Below are positions 41,115 to 50,294 of a DNA stretch of 64,000 nucleotides, piece by piece. The first letter of the stretch is position 1. The number at the start of each line of letters is the position of its first letter. This stretch comes from Martelella lutilitoris (GTDB lineage Bacteria; Pseudomonadota; Alphaproteobacteria; Rhizobiales; Rhizobiaceae). The notes beneath the pieces are model-generated. The model searched no databases. It was not told where the DNA came from and was given only the letters and a program-made list of their open reading frames with translations. The stretch spans positions 248,001 through 312,000 of the forward strand of contig NZ_VCLB01000001.1 in assembly GCF_005924265.1 (NCBI RefSeq), given 5' to 3'. The position numbers and the translations under genes are program-made.

Positions 41115-41883
41115 CGGCGGCCTCCTCTTCCGTTCCCAGATAGGCGGCGATCACCGCCTTGTTGCGCGACACGGTTTCCGGATCGCCCTCGGCGATCTTC
41201 TCGCCGTGATCGAGCACCACGATATGGTTGGAGATGCGCATCACCATCTTCATGTCGTGCTCGACGAGAAGGATGGCGATGCCGGTTTTTGCCAGTTCGG
41301 CGATCAGCCGGTCGATTTCTTCCGTTTCGACTGCGTTGCAACCGGCCGCCGGCTCGTCAAGCAAAAGGACGCGCGGGGAGACAGCAAGGGCGCGGGCGAT
41401 TTCCAGCCGCTTCAACGCGCCATAGGAAAGATTTCCGGCCTGACGCTCCGCCGCCTTCTGCAGGCCGACGCGGGCGAGCAGTTCCTGCGCCCCTTTCCTG
41501 GCCTCCGCCGCCCGCTTCTTCGAGGCCGGAAGCGACAGAAGATCGGCAACGAGCGCGCCGCGTTCCTGCAGGTGAAACCCGGCGATGACATTTTCCAGCA
41601 CCGTCATCTCCTGGAAGATCTGCAGGTTCTGGAAGGTGCGCGTCAGGCCGAGGGTCGCCAGTCGGTCGGGCCGCTTGGCGGTAATGTCGCGGCCATCGAG
41701 CGTCACCTTGCCCTCGCCGGGCAGATAAACGCCGGAGATCATGTTGAACAGCGTGGTCTTGCCCGCGCCGTTCGGCCCGATCACCGAGACGATCTCGCCG
41801 GCGCTCGCCGAAAAGCTGACATTGTTGACGGCGCGCAGGCCGCCGAAGGAAATGCCGAGACCCTGAACATCAAGAAGGCTCAT
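41101..41883 (-). CDS. livG: Branched-chain-type ABC transporter ATPase LivG
   Basis: A 260-residue LivG-type ATPase: Walker [19 protein letters not shown], the Liv-specific [21 protein letters not shown], a signature-like region [16 protein letters not shown] (LSYG in place of LSGG, as is usual for LivG) and Walker [12 protein letters not shown]. It works with LivF. The start codon overlaps the livM stop, as expected for one translational unit. Confidence 0.95.
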   Translation of the reverse strand: MSLLDVQGLGISFGGLRAVNNVSFSASAGEIVSVIGPNGAGKTTLFNMISGVYLPGEGKVTLDGRDITAKRPDRLATLGLTRTFQNLQIFQEMTVLENVIAGFHLQERGALVADLLSLPASKKRAAEARKGAQELLARVGLQKAAERQAGNLSYGALKRLEIARALAVSPRVLLLDEPAAGCNAVETEEIDRLIAELAKTGIAILLVEHDMKMVMRISNHIVVLDHGEKIAEGDPETVSRNKAVIAAYLGTEEEAADADG

Positions 41884-42836
41884 TCGTCCCTCCCCTTCAG
41901 TTTGCTTGCGATCGAGGGCAGAAGCCCGCGCGGCAGGAAGATCATCACCGAAATCATGATTGCGCCGAGGACGAGCTGTTCATATTCGGCAAACACGGTC
42001 AGCACCTGCGGCAGAAGCGTGAGGATCGCCGCCCCCAGCGTGGCGCCCAGAATCGATCCCACACCGCCGAGGACGGCCATCGACACCATCTCGATCGAAT
42101 GCATGAAGCCGGCGACATCCGGCGTGATGAACCGGTTCTGCAGCGCCAGGAGCGAGCCTGCGACCGAGGCGTAGATCGCGGAGATGATGAAGGCCTGCAG
42201 CTTGACGCGGGCGACATCGATACCGACCGTGCGGGCGGCGACTTCAGACCCGTGCAGCGCGCGCATGGCGCGGCCCGTCGGGCTCATCGCCAGATTGAGC
42301 GCGATCCAGACGCCGATGACGAGCACGATGCCGGAAACGCCATACCAGAACTCGCCGCCCGACAGGCGCCAGCCCATGTCGCGCAGAAGATCGCGCAGAC
42401 CAAGCTCCGGCACGGCCATGCCGTCCGGCCCGCCGGTGAGTTGACGCTCATTGGTCAGGACCAGCGACACGAGAATGCCGAAGCCGAGCGTTGCCACGGC
42501 GAGATAATAGCCCTTAAGCTTGAGGATCGGCCGGCCAATGAGCGCCGCGACACCGCCGGAAATCACCGCGCCGAGAAGGGCGGCAAGGGCGGGGTGCAGG
42601 CCCAGATACTCCGGCGCGAGCGCGCAGGAATAGGCGCCGATGCCGGCAAAGCCCGCATGGCCGAGCGAGATCTGCCCGGCATAGCCGATGAGGATGACGA
42701 GGCCGATCACCGAAAGCGCGTTGACGAAAATCAGCGCGCCGACGCGATAGTAATAGCCCGACGGAAAGAAGAAGGGCAGAATGGCGACTAGGGCCGCGAC
42801 GATCGCGATCTGGATCCATTTCGAATGTGCTGACAT
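41880..42836 (-). CDS. livM: Branched-chain-type ABC permease LivM
   Basis: A 318-residue permease with about nine membrane helices and the family's GYAGQISLGHAGFAGIGAYSC and the cytoplasmic coupling loop around SEVAARTVGIDVARVKLQAF. It pairs with LivH to form the channel of a Liv-type importer. The start lies four bases after the livH stop and the stop overlaps livG. Confidence 0.95.
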   Translation of the reverse strand: MSAHSKWIQIAIVAALVAILPFFFPSGYYYRVGALIFVNALSVIGLVILIGYAGQISLGHAGFAGIGAYSCALAPEYLGLHPALAALLGAVISGGVAALIGRPILKLKGYYLAVATLGFGILVSLVLTNERQLTGGPDGMAVPELGLRDLLRDMGWRLSGGEFWYGVSGIVLVIGVWIALNLAMSPTGRAMRALHGSEVAARTVGIDVARVKLQAFIISAIYASVAGSLLALQNRFITPDVAGFMHSIEMVSMAVLGGVGSILGATLGAAILTLLPQVLTVFAEYEQLVLGAIMISVMIFLPRGLLPSIASKLKGRDE

Positions 42837-42840
42837 GGCT

Positions 42841-43713
42841 TCAGACCCTTTCCGTCGACTTCGCGCCGAACAGGCCCTGGGGCATGACGAAAAGCACGGC
42901 GAGGATGACGACGAAGGCGACCGCTTCCTTGTATTGCGAGGAGAGATAACCCGCCGTCAGCGCCTCCATCAGGCCGAGCGCGATGCCGCCGACGAGCGCG
43001 CCCTTCGGGTTGCCCATGCCGCCGAGCATGGCGGCGGCAAAGCCCTTCAGCGCCAGCGCCACGCCGACATCGTAGCTGACAAGCGTGATCGGCGTGATCA
43101 GCACGCCCGCAAGGGCGGCGATCGCGGCCGACAGCGAGAAGGAGAGCGTCATCACCCAGTTGGTGTTGATGCCGACAAGTTGGGCGGCGAGCCGGTTGTT
43201 GGCGGCCGCCAGAACGGCCTTGCCGGTCAGCGTCTTCGTAAAGAAGGCCCACAGACCGACGAAGACAAAGACGGCGCCGCCGATCACCCACAGGCTTTGC
43301 GGCAGAATGGTCGCGCCGAGAATGTGAATCGGGTCGTCGCCGGAAAAGGCGGGAAAGCGATGAAGCTGCTTGTCGAAGACAAGCTGCGCCACGCCGCGGA
43401 TGAAGATCGACGCGCCGATGGTGATGATCACCAGCGAGACCACCGGGGCACCGCGCGCGGGTTCGATCGCAAGCTTGTTGAGCGCGACGCCGACGGCTGC
43501 GGTGATGACGATGGCAACAAGTCCTGCCAGCGGCAGCGGCAGGCCGGCGGCATAGGTAAAGGCGGTGATCATGCCGCCCAGCATAACGAATTCGCCCTGC
43601 GCGAAATTCACCACGTCGGAGGCGTTGTAGATGATCGTGAAGCCGAGCGCGACCAGCGCGTAGACCGCGCCGACCGTGAACCCCGACAGAATGAATTGCA
43701 TCAATGCGTCCAT
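42841..43713 (-). CDS. livH: Branched-chain-type ABC permease LivH
   Basis: A 290-residue permease: IYNASDVVNFAQGEFVMLGG near the N-terminus is the LivH signature, and ALALKGFAAAMLGGMGNPKGALVGG is the coupling loop. About eight membrane helices. The ligand of the system is not told by the permease. Its position inside a phenylacetate block suggests an aromatic acid or a precursor, though branched-chain amino acids remain possible. Confidence 0.95.
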   Translation of the reverse strand: MDALMQFILSGFTVGAVYALVALGFTIIYNASDVVNFAQGEFVMLGGMITAFTYAAGLPLPLAGLVAIVITAAVGVALNKLAIEPARGAPVVSLVIITIGASIFIRGVAQLVFDKQLHRFPAFSGDDPIHILGATILPQSLWVIGGAVFVFVGLWAFFTKTLTGKAVLAAANNRLAAQLVGINTNWVMTLSFSLSAAIAALAGVLITPITLVSYDVGVALALKGFAAAMLGGMGNPKGALVGGIALGLMEALTAGYLSSQYKEAVAFVVILAVLFVMPQGLFGAKSTERV

Positions 43714-43769
43714 GGATGGATCCCGAACGGTGACTGCTGGTAAGCGGCGGATACCCCCCGCGGCGAACG

Positions 43770-43797
43770 CCCCGCGCCGTTATTCCTTGGCGCGGGG
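43770..43797 (-). other. Stem-loop between the binding-protein gene and livH
   Basis: CCCCGCGCC / GGCGCGGGG forms a 9-bp stem in the gap between the binding-protein gene and livHMGF. There is no T-tract. Such hairpins often protect the more abundant binding-protein mRNA from decay; partial termination is also possible. Confidence 0.5.
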
Positions 43798-43831
43798 GTC
43801 AGTTATTTGACAAAGGCCCTTGCCTCACCTT

Positions 43832-43947
43832 CCGTCATGCCGGCCTTGAGCCGGCATCCAGGGCCAGATATCGAAGACCATCAAATCAAGGTCCTGATAC
43901 AAAGGTGTTTTGTCGCCCTGGACCCCGGATCAAGTCCGGGGTGACGG
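43832..43947. repeat. Dispersed palindromic repeat, copy 2
   Basis: A 116-base element bounded by CCGTCA and TGACGG, with arms CGGCCTTGAGCCGGCATCCAG and GCCCTGGACCCCGG. It is the inverted counterpart of the element at 25879-25997; the shared core includes ATCAAGG, TACAAA and GTTTTGT. It occupies most of the 326-base gap between livH and the binding-protein gene, and so separates two parts of one operon. Confidence 0.8.
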
Positions 43948-44039
43948 AGAATGGGGAAGCAAACGCCATTTGCCTGCAACAGGCTTTGACGCTAGCCCGA
44001 TCCCGCGCCCGTCAAGAGCGCGGGGTGTCTTTCAAATCG

Positions 44040-45182
44040 TCAGTCGATCGACGTCCAGCCGCCATTCTCGATTTCGAGCATGCGGAAGGCGGAAAGATCG
44101 AGGCCGAGATGATTGTCCGGACCCATGGTGTAGACGCCGGTGGTGCCGACGAGACCGTCGGTGGCTTCCAGCGCGTCACGGATGGCATCGGGGTCTTCGC
44201 CGCCGGCTTCGGTCATGGCGTTGATCATCAGCAGGAAGGCGTCATTGGCGTAGCCGCCGAAGGTCGAGACGTTCTGGTTGTACTTTTCCTCATAGGCGGT
44301 CTTGTAGGTCATCACCACATCGCGCTGGATATCGTCTTCCGGCAGAATGTCGGCGATCAGAAGTGCCGTACCCGGCAGGCGCACGCCCTCCGACGCTTCG
44401 GGACCGACGAGCTCGATGAAGCTGTCGGAGGCCACGCCGTGGCTCTGGTAGAGCGGCAGGTCGATGCCGAGCTGGCTGGCATTGCGGGTGACGATCGCCG
44501 GACCCTGGCCGAAGCCCGGGTTGAGGATCGCCTGGACGCCCTCGGTGTTCTTGATCTTGGTGAGCTGCGGCGTCATGTCGGCGTCACTCGGGCCATAGAT
44601 CTCGTCGGCGAGGATTTCGATGCCATAGCTGCCGGCAACATCCTTGCACTGGGCCTGCATCGAAGCGCCGAAACCGTCCGTGCCGGAGATCATGCCGATC
44701 CTGGTGATGCCGTTCTTCTGCATGTTGTCGAAGATCTTTTCACACGCCATGCGGTCGGTGTGCGGCGTCTTGAAGACGTAGTCCTTCACCGGATCGATGA
44801 TCTGGATGGCGCCGGCGAGCGAGATGAAGGGAATGCCTTCGTCCTCGGCAACCGACAGGATCGACATGGAGGTGCCGGTGGTGGTGCCGCCGATGATGGC
44901 GACCACTTCGTCGTCCTCGATCAGGCGGGTGGCGAAGGTGCGCGCCTTGTTCGGGTCGCCGCCATCATCATAGAGCGTCAGATCGATCTTCTCGCCGTTG
45001 ATGCCGCCATTGGCGTTCAGTTCCTCGACCAGCATCTCGATGGTCTTGGCCTCCGGATCGCCGAGAAAGGCGGCAGGACCCGTGGCCGAAAGGCTGGCGC
45101 CGAGCTTGATTTCGGCGCTCGCGGCCGTTGCGAGACCGAGCGTGGCGAGCATCGCCAGTGCCGTTGTTGTCGTCAATTTCAT
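44040..45182 (-). CDS. livK: Periplasmic binding protein of the Liv-type ABC transporter
   Basis: A 380-residue periplasmic substrate-binding protein (signal MKLTTTTALAMLATLGLATAASA). It is of the type I Leu/Ile/Val-binding fold: EIKLGASLSATGPAAFLGDPE is the characteristic N-terminus and YDDGGDPNKARTFATRLIEDD follows. GGAGGAG precedes the start. It captures the ligand for LivHMGF. The gene is 47 bases downstream of paaN in the same orientation, so it probably belongs to the PaaR-controlled unit, and uptake of phenylacetate or a related aromatic is inferred. Confidence 0.9.
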   Translation of the reverse strand: MKLTTTTALAMLATLGLATAASAEIKLGASLSATGPAAFLGDPEAKTIEMLVEELNANGGINGEKIDLTLYDDGGDPNKARTFATRLIEDDEVVAIIGGTTTGTSMSILSVAEDEGIPFISLAGAIQIIDPVKDYVFKTPHTDRMACEKIFDNMQKNGITRIGMISGTDGFGASMQAQCKDVAGSYGIEILADEIYGPSDADMTPQLTKIKNTEGVQAILNPGFGQGPAIVTRNASQLGIDLPLYQSHGVASDSFIELVGPEASEGVRLPGTALLIADILPEDDIQRDVVMTYKTAYEEKYNQNVSTFGGYANDAFLLMINAMTEAGGEDPDAIRDALEATDGLVGTTGVYTMGPDNHLGLDLSAFRMLEIENGGWTSID

Positions 45183-45229
45183 TGGATTCTCCTCCCTGAT
45201 TTATCCAAAACGAGCTGTCAGGCCACCCC

Positions 45230-46882
45230 TCAGGCGGCTCTGGGCCAGCGGATCATGACGCGCCGGAAGCGCGGCGCGACAAAGGCCGTGTCGGTGAGGC
45301 TTGCATTGCCCGAGGGGTTTGCTCCCGTGACATGGTAGTCCGAGAAAGCCGCCGACTGATTGACATAGATATTGCCGGTGAGGTTCACCGAGAGATTGAC
45401 GCCGGCCTTCGAAAAGGCGTTTGCGGCCTCCTCGATCAGCGCGCCGTCCGTGGCGTAGAGCGCGGCCGTGATCGCGCCCTTCTCCGCCGCGATCGCAGAG
45501 GCCCTGGCGATGGCGTCATGCGCATCATCACAGGCGATGAGGAAAGAAACCGGGCCGAAGCATTCGTCACGCTCAAGGCCGCCTTCGCGGTCATCGGCCA
45601 CAACAAGAAGCGGCGTCGCCGAGGCACCAAGCCCGGTTTCGCGGCTCTCGCGCACGACGCGGCCCGCTTGCCGGGCTTTCTCGATGCGCCCGAACGTCGC
45701 GGGATTGGCGATCGCACCGCAGATGGAAGAGGCCTGCGCGCCGTCTTCAAGCAGCCTGTCGATGGCTGCGACGATGCCGCTGACGACCTCATCGAAGCTC
45801 CTGTGTCCCACATCCGTCTCTATGCCGCCCTTCGGCAGATAGAGGTTCTGGGGCGAGGTGCACATCTGGCCGGAATAGAGCGACAGCGAAAAGGCGATAT
45901 TGTCGCACATGCCGGCAAAATCATCCGTGCCGGTGATGGTGATCGAGTTGACGCCGGTCTCCTCGGTGAAGACGAGAGCGCCGCCCGCGTTCTTCCGCAG
46001 CCAGGCGGCGAAGACGGAAGAGCCGGTATAATCAATGATCGAGAAGGCCTGGGTTTCGACGAGCGCCTTGGTGATTTCCGCGCCCGGCTCGTCTGCGGCG
46101 AGCAGAACCACGTCTGGCGAGAAACCTTCTTCCACCAGAACCGCGCGCACCACCTTGACGGTGAGCGCCAGCGGCAGGATTGCGCCCGGATGCGGTTTGA
46201 CGATCACGGCATTGCCGGTGGCGAGACTGGCGAACAGGCCCGGATAGCCGTTCCAGTTCGGGAAAGTCTGGCAACCGATCATCAGCGACAGGCCGCGCGG
46301 GACAATGCGCCAGCGCTTTTCCAGCGTGATCGGCTCGCGCTTGCCCTGCGGCTTTTCCCATGTGGCGGCGGTGGCGCTGCCGGTCATCTCCGCATAGGCC
46401 GCGGCAACGGCTTCAAGGCCACGATCCTGCGCATGCGGGCCGCCGGCCTGGAAGGCCATGGGAAAGGCCTGGCCGGTGGTGTGCATGGTGGCGTGGCCAA
46501 TGAGAAAGCTCATGGCGTTGAGGCGGGTGAGCGCCTCAAGAAGAATGCCGGCGCGGGTTTCCGGATCGGCGGAGGCCCAGGGCTCGGCAGCCTTTTCGGA
46601 GGCCGCGATCAGCGTTGCCGGATCGGCGGCAGGATAGGTGATGGAAAGGCTCTTGCCCCAGGGCGCGTTCTCGCGGCCAACGCGGCGCGTCTCGAGATGG
46701 CTTGGGATATCGAAAGCGTTGCCGACAAGCGCCTCGAAGGCGGCAATGCCGTCCGCCTTGGCGGTTTCGCCATAGATCTTGCCCGACGGCACTTCCGGAA
46801 AGGGCGTCCAGAAGGCGCGGGTCTTCAGCGCTTCCACCGCCCGCGCCAGCAGCGCGGAATGGCGATCGTACAGGTTCGTCAT
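45230..46882 (-). CDS. paaN: PaaN-type aldehyde dehydrogenase
   Basis: A 550-residue member of the PaaN family of aldehyde dehydrogenases from phenylacetate gene clusters. The catalytic cysteine is in LYSGQMCTSPQNLYLP and the general base glutamate in LVFTEETGVNS. The N-terminal ALKTRAFWTPFPEVPSG is typical for PaaN. It probably oxidises a ring-opened aldehyde intermediate, overlapping in role with the dehydrogenase domain of PaaZ. The start after GGGAGGAGAC is preferred to one four codons upstream. It is divergent from paaG across a 99-base gap containing a PaaR-type operator. Confidence 0.9.
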   Translation of the reverse strand: MTNLYDRHSALLARAVEALKTRAFWTPFPEVPSGKIYGETAKADGIAAFEALVGNAFDIPSHLETRRVGRENAPWGKSLSITYPAADPATLIAASEKAAEPWASADPETRAGILLEALTRLNAMSFLIGHATMHTTGQAFPMAFQAGGPHAQDRGLEAVAAAYAEMTGSATAATWEKPQGKREPITLEKRWRIVPRGLSLMIGCQTFPNWNGYPGLFASLATGNAVIVKPHPGAILPLALTVKVVRAVLVEEGFSPDVVLLAADEPGAEITKALVETQAFSIIDYTGSSVFAAWLRKNAGGALVFTEETGVNSITITGTDDFAGMCDNIAFSLSLYSGQMCTSPQNLYLPKGGIETDVGHRSFDEVVSGIVAAIDRLLEDGAQASSICGAIANPATFGRIEKARQAGRVVRESRETGLGASATPLLVVADDREGGLERDECFGPVSFLIACDDAHDAIARASAIAAEKGAITAALYATDGALIEEAANAFSKAGVNLSVNLTGNIYVNQSAAFSDYHVTGANPSGNASLTDTAFVAPRFRRVMIRWPRAA

Positions 46883-46912
46883 GTCTCCTCCCAAATTCCG
46901 GAGACTATTATT

Positions 46913-46927
46913 GACCGACCGGACGGT
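46913..46927. promoter_or_regulatory. PaaR-type operator in the paaN-paaG gap
   Basis: GACCGACCGGACGGT is a near-palindrome that matches the sites at 49572 and 59125 (consensus GACCGAYCGGNCGGT on one strand). It lies between the two divergent genes and can control both. Confidence 0.75.
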
Positions 46928-46981
46928 TTATGCAACAACAATTATCAACCGCGCTTGAGGAGAGCGCGACGGGAGGCAAGA

Positions 46982-47776
46982 ATGACCGATAATGAAAGCG
47001 TGCTCGTCACGTTGAAAGATGGCGTGTTGGGTGTAACGCTCAATCGTCCCGACAAGCTGAATTCCTTCAATGTCGACATGCACCTCGCGCTGCGGGCAGC
47101 GCTGCAACGCGCCCATGACGAGGCCGAAATCCGCGCCGTTCTTCTGACCGGCGCCGGCCGCGCCTTCTCCGCCGGCCAGGACCTCGGCGACCGCGACCCG
47201 CGCAAGATGCCGGAAAAGCCGGACCTCGGCGAAACGCTCGAGACCTATTACAATCCGACGCTGCGGCTGATCCGCTCGCTGGAAAAGCCGGTGATTGCCG
47301 CCGTTAACGGCGTGGCCGCCGGTGCCGGCGCCAATATCGCCTTTGCCTGCGATATCGTGCTGGCGGCAAAATCCGCGAAATTCATTCAAGCCTTTTCCAA
47401 GATCGGCCTCATTCCCGATGCCGGCGGCAGCTGGTCGCTGACGCGCGCGCTCGGCGAGCCGCGCGCCAAGGCGCTGGCGATGACCGCCGAGCCGCTTATC
47501 GCCGAAAAGGCCGAAGACTGGGGCCTGATCTGGAAGGCTGTCGATGACGCGGCGCTGATGGAAGAGGCGACCGGCCTGGCGGCAAAGCTTGCAGGCGGCC
47601 CGACGAAGGGGCTGGGACTGACCAAACGGCTGATCCAGGCGGCCTCCGAAAACGACCTCTCCACCCATCTGGACATGGAGCGCGACTGCCAGCGCGAGGC
47701 GGGCCGCACGGATGACTATGCCGAGGGCGTCACCGCCTTCCTCGAAAAGCGCGCGCCGGTTTTCAGAGGAAAATGA
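46982..47776 (+). CDS. paaG: 1,2-epoxyphenylacetyl-CoA isomerase
   Basis: A 264-residue crotonase-fold enzyme that turns ring-1,2-epoxyphenylacetyl-CoA into the seven-membered oxepin-CoA. Features: VLGVTLNRPDKLNSFN, GAGRAFSAGQDL (oxyanion and the aspartate region), AAVNGVAAGAGANIAF (second oxyanion) and KIGLIPDAGGSW, the PaaG-type active-site segment. It begins with ATG after GAGGCAAG and overlaps paaI. First gene of paaGIK. Confidence 0.94.
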   Translation: MTDNESVLVTLKDGVLGVTLNRPDKLNSFNVDMHLALRAALQRAHDEAEIRAVLLTGAGRAFSAGQDLGDRDPRKMPEKPDLGETLETYYNPTLRLIRSLEKPVIAAVNGVAAGAGANIAFACDIVLAAKSAKFIQAFSKIGLIPDAGGSWSLTRALGEPRAKALAMTAEPLIAEKAEDWGLIWKAVDDAALMEEATGLAAKLAGGPTKGLGLTKRLIQAASENDLSTHLDMERDCQREAGRTDDYAEGVTAFLEKRAPVFRGK

Positions 47777-48225
47777 GCATGGAGGCAACCATCAACGCGA
47801 TGAGCCCGCAGGAACTGGCCGAAGCCTGTGCCAGGGCCATGTGGAACGACGACAACGCCTCACGCCACCTCGGCATGACAATCGAGCATATTGCCCCCGG
47901 CGAGGCAACGCTTTCCATGACGCTGACGGAGACGATGGCCAACGGCCACGGCAATGCCCATGGCGGCTATCTGTTCACCCTTGCCGACAGCGCCTTTGCC
48001 TTCGCCTGCAACACCTACAACCAGCTGACCGTCGCCCAGCACTGCTCCATTACCTATACCGCGCCGGGCAGGCTTGGCGACCGCCTGACGGCATGCGCGC
48101 GCGAGGTTTCGCGCAGGGGCCGGTCCGGCATCTATGATATAAGCGTGACACGGGAGGACGGAACGGTGATCGCCGAATTCCGCGGTCATTCGCGCACCAT
48201 CAACGGCACGCTGCTGAAAGCCTGA
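47773..48225 (+). CDS. paaI: Hotdog-fold acyl-CoA thioesterase PaaI
   Basis: A 150-residue hotdog thioesterase that hydrolyses phenylacetyl-CoA-type esters, releasing CoA when the pathway stalls. The active-site region NGHGNAHGGYLFTLADSAFA carries the catalytic aspartate typical of PaaI. The start overlaps the stop of paaG by ATGA and paaK follows after 27 bases. Confidence 0.94.
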   Translation: MSMEATINAMSPQELAEACARAMWNDDNASRHLGMTIEHIAPGEATLSMTLTETMANGHGNAHGGYLFTLADSAFAFACNTYNQLTVAQHCSITYTAPGRLGDRLTACAREVSRRGRSGIYDISVTREDGTVIAEFRGHSRTINGTLLKA

Positions 48226-48252
48226 CCGGCAGCCGTTTTCGAGGAGGAAGAC

Positions 48253-49569
48253 ATGAACGCCATCAACAACCTGAAACCGTCCCGCGAGATCCTCGATCCG
48301 ATCGAGGTGGCAAGCCGCGACGAGATTTCCGCGCTTCAGCAAAAGCGCATGGCCTGGTCGCTGAACCACGCCTATGAGAACTCGCCCTTCTACCGCAAGC
48401 GTTTCGACGAAAACGGCGTGCATCCGTCGGATTTCAAGACGCTGTCTGACCTTTCGAAATTCCCCTTCACCGTGAAGACGGATCTGCGCGACTGCTACCC
48501 CTTCGGCATGTTCGCCGTTCCGCGCGAGAAGCTTGCCCGTATCCACGCCTCCTCCGGCACCACCGGGCGCCCGACCGTTGTTGGCTATACAAAGAACGAT
48601 ATCGATGTCTGGGCCGATGTCATGGCCCGTTCGATCCGGGCGTCCGGCGGTCGCGCCGGCGATATCTGTCACGTGGCCTATGGCTACGGGCTTTTCACCG
48701 GCGGCCTTGGCGCACATTACGGCGCTGAACGTCTCGGCTGCACCGTGGTGCCGATCTCGGGCGGCATGACCGAGCGGCAGGTGACGCTGATGAGCGACTT
48801 CAAGCCGCAGATCATCATGGTCACACCCTCCTACATGCTGTCGATCCTCGACGAATTCCGCCGCCAGGGCATCGACCCGCGCGAAAGCTCGCTGAAGGTC
48901 GGCATTTTCGGCGCAGAGCCGTGGACCAATGCGATGCGGGCGGAAATCGAGGACGCCTTCGACATGCATGCCGTCGACATTTACGGCCTTTCGGAAATCA
49001 TGGGTCCCGGCGTTGCCAATGAATGCGTGGAGACCAAGGACGGGCTGCATGTGTGGGAAGACCATTTCTACCCGGAAATCATCGACCCGCAGACCGGCGA
49101 GGTGCTTCCCGACGGCGCGATGGGCGAACTGGTCTTCACCACGCTGACCAAGGAAGGCCTGCCGATGGTGCGCTATCGCACCCGCGACCTGACCCGCATC
49201 CTGCCCGGCACGGCGCGCTCCATGCGCCGGATCGAGAAGATCACCGGCCGTTCCGACGACATGATCATCCTGCGCGGCGTCAACGTCTTCCCGACCCAGA
49301 TCGAGGAAATGATCTTGAAATGCGAGGGCCTTGCCCCGCATTTCCAGATCGAATTGACCCGCAAGGACCGCATGGACGTGATGACCGTGCATGTGGAATG
49401 CACGCCGGATCAATCCTCCGCCGAAGCGCGGATGGCATCGGCGAAGGAACTTGCGCATCACATCAAGTCGGTGATCGGCGTTTCAACGAAGATCGATATC
49501 CGCGATCCGGAAAGCGTCGCCCGTTCGGAAGGCAAGGCCAAACGCGTGGTTGACAATCGCCCGAAATAA
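48253..49569 (+). CDS. paaK: Phenylacetate-CoA ligase
   Basis: The ATP-dependent ligase that makes phenylacetyl-CoA, the first step of the pathway. The 438-residue protein has IHASSGTTGRPTVVGYT (the phosphate-binding loop), VDIYGLSEIMGPGVA and RYRTRDLTRI with TGRSDDMIILRGVNVFP near the C-terminus, all diagnostic of PaaK. A GAGGAGGAAGAC site precedes the ATG. It is the last gene before paaR, which starts after a PaaR-type site. Confidence 0.97.
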   Translation: MNAINNLKPSREILDPIEVASRDEISALQQKRMAWSLNHAYENSPFYRKRFDENGVHPSDFKTLSDLSKFPFTVKTDLRDCYPFGMFAVPREKLARIHASSGTTGRPTVVGYTKNDIDVWADVMARSIRASGGRAGDICHVAYGYGLFTGGLGAHYGAERLGCTVVPISGGMTERQVTLMSDFKPQIIMVTPSYMLSILDEFRRQGIDPRESSLKVGIFGAEPWTNAMRAEIEDAFDMHAVDIYGLSEIMGPGVANECVETKDGLHVWEDHFYPEIIDPQTGEVLPDGAMGELVFTTLTKEGLPMVRYRTRDLTRILPGTARSMRRIEKITGRSDDMIILRGVNVFPTQIEEMILKCEGLAPHFQIELTRKDRMDVMTVHVECTPDQSSAEARMASAKELAHHIKSVIGVSTKIDIRDPESVARSEGKAKRVVDNRPK

Positions 49570-49571
49570 TC

Positions 49572-49586
49572 ACCGGCCGGTTGGTC
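49572..49586. promoter_or_regulatory. PaaR-type operator upstream of paaR
   Basis: ACCGGCCGGTTGGTC is the reverse-strand form of GACCAACCGGCCGGT and matches the consensus of the other two sites. It lies in the 90-base gap between paaK and paaR, which implies autoregulation. Confidence 0.7.
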
Positions 49587-49659
49587 AATTGATTAGGCAA
49601 TGCTAAAAGGGGCGAAACTGCCCCTCTTTACCCCATCATCAGGATTTTCTGGAAAGACC

Positions 49660-50259
49660 ATGGCGAGAACACGGGCCAATGATTTCGAGGAGAAGCGGCA
49701 CGGCCTGCTTTTGAACGCCGCCCATGTGTTCGCCACGCAGGGCATGGAAAAGGCCTCGATGTCGCAGATCGCGCGCGAGGCCGGCGTGTCGAAGGCGCTG
49801 CTCTACCACTATTACCCCTCCAAGGAGGCGCTGATCTTCGCCATCATCGCCTCGCATCTGGAGGCGCTCGATGCAGCGCTTGAGGAAGCCGACGACCCGG
49901 GCCTCGAACACAAGGCGCGGCTTGAGAAACTTGTCATGACGGTGCTCAGCGAATATCGCGGCGCCGACGACCAGCACAAGGTGCAGCTCAATGCGGCGCC
50001 TGCGCTTACCGCCGAGCAGACCAAGCAGATCCGTGCGCTGGAACGCAGCATTGTCGGCCGGTTTTCCGCCGTCATCCGCGAAATCCATCCCGAGCTCGAC
50101 CGCCCGGAGCGCCCGCTTTTGATGCCGGTCACCATGTCGCTCTTCGGCATGATGAACTGGGTCTATATGTGGTTCCGCGAAGGCGGCAAGATCACCCGCG
50201 AGGACTATGCGGCGATGGCGACGACGCTGCTTCTGGAGGGTGTGAAGGCGGTTCGCTAA
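49660..50259 (+). CDS. paaR: TetR-family regulator, PaaR-like
   Basis: A 199-residue TetR-type repressor. The N-terminal HTH is clear: RHGLLLNAAHVFATQGMEKA, SQIAREAGVSKALLYHYYPS and KEALIFAIIASH. The C-terminal part is an all-helical ligand-binding domain. In related clusters PaaR represses paa genes and is released by phenylacetyl-CoA; the same is inferred here from gene position and the shared operators. The start MARTRAND is the family N-terminus; a longer reading frame begins about 20 residues earlier without support. Confidence 0.9.
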   Translation: MARTRANDFEEKRHGLLLNAAHVFATQGMEKASMSQIAREAGVSKALLYHYYPSKEALIFAIIASHLEALDAALEEADDPGLEHKARLEKLVMTVLSEYRGADDQHKVQLNAAPALTAEQTKQIRALERSIVGRFSAVIREIHPELDRPERPLLMPVTMSLFGMMNWVYMWFREGGKITREDYAAMATTLLLEGVKAVR

Positions 50260-50294
50260 GGGGTGCTTTCTGGAGGCTCTTCGACCATCAATCT

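Noticed and set aside
45332-46981. Possible large N-terminal extension of the paaG frame, antisense to paaN
   Set aside because: The frame is open by chance across paaN. PaaG homologues begin at the ATG at 46982, which has a ribosome-binding site.
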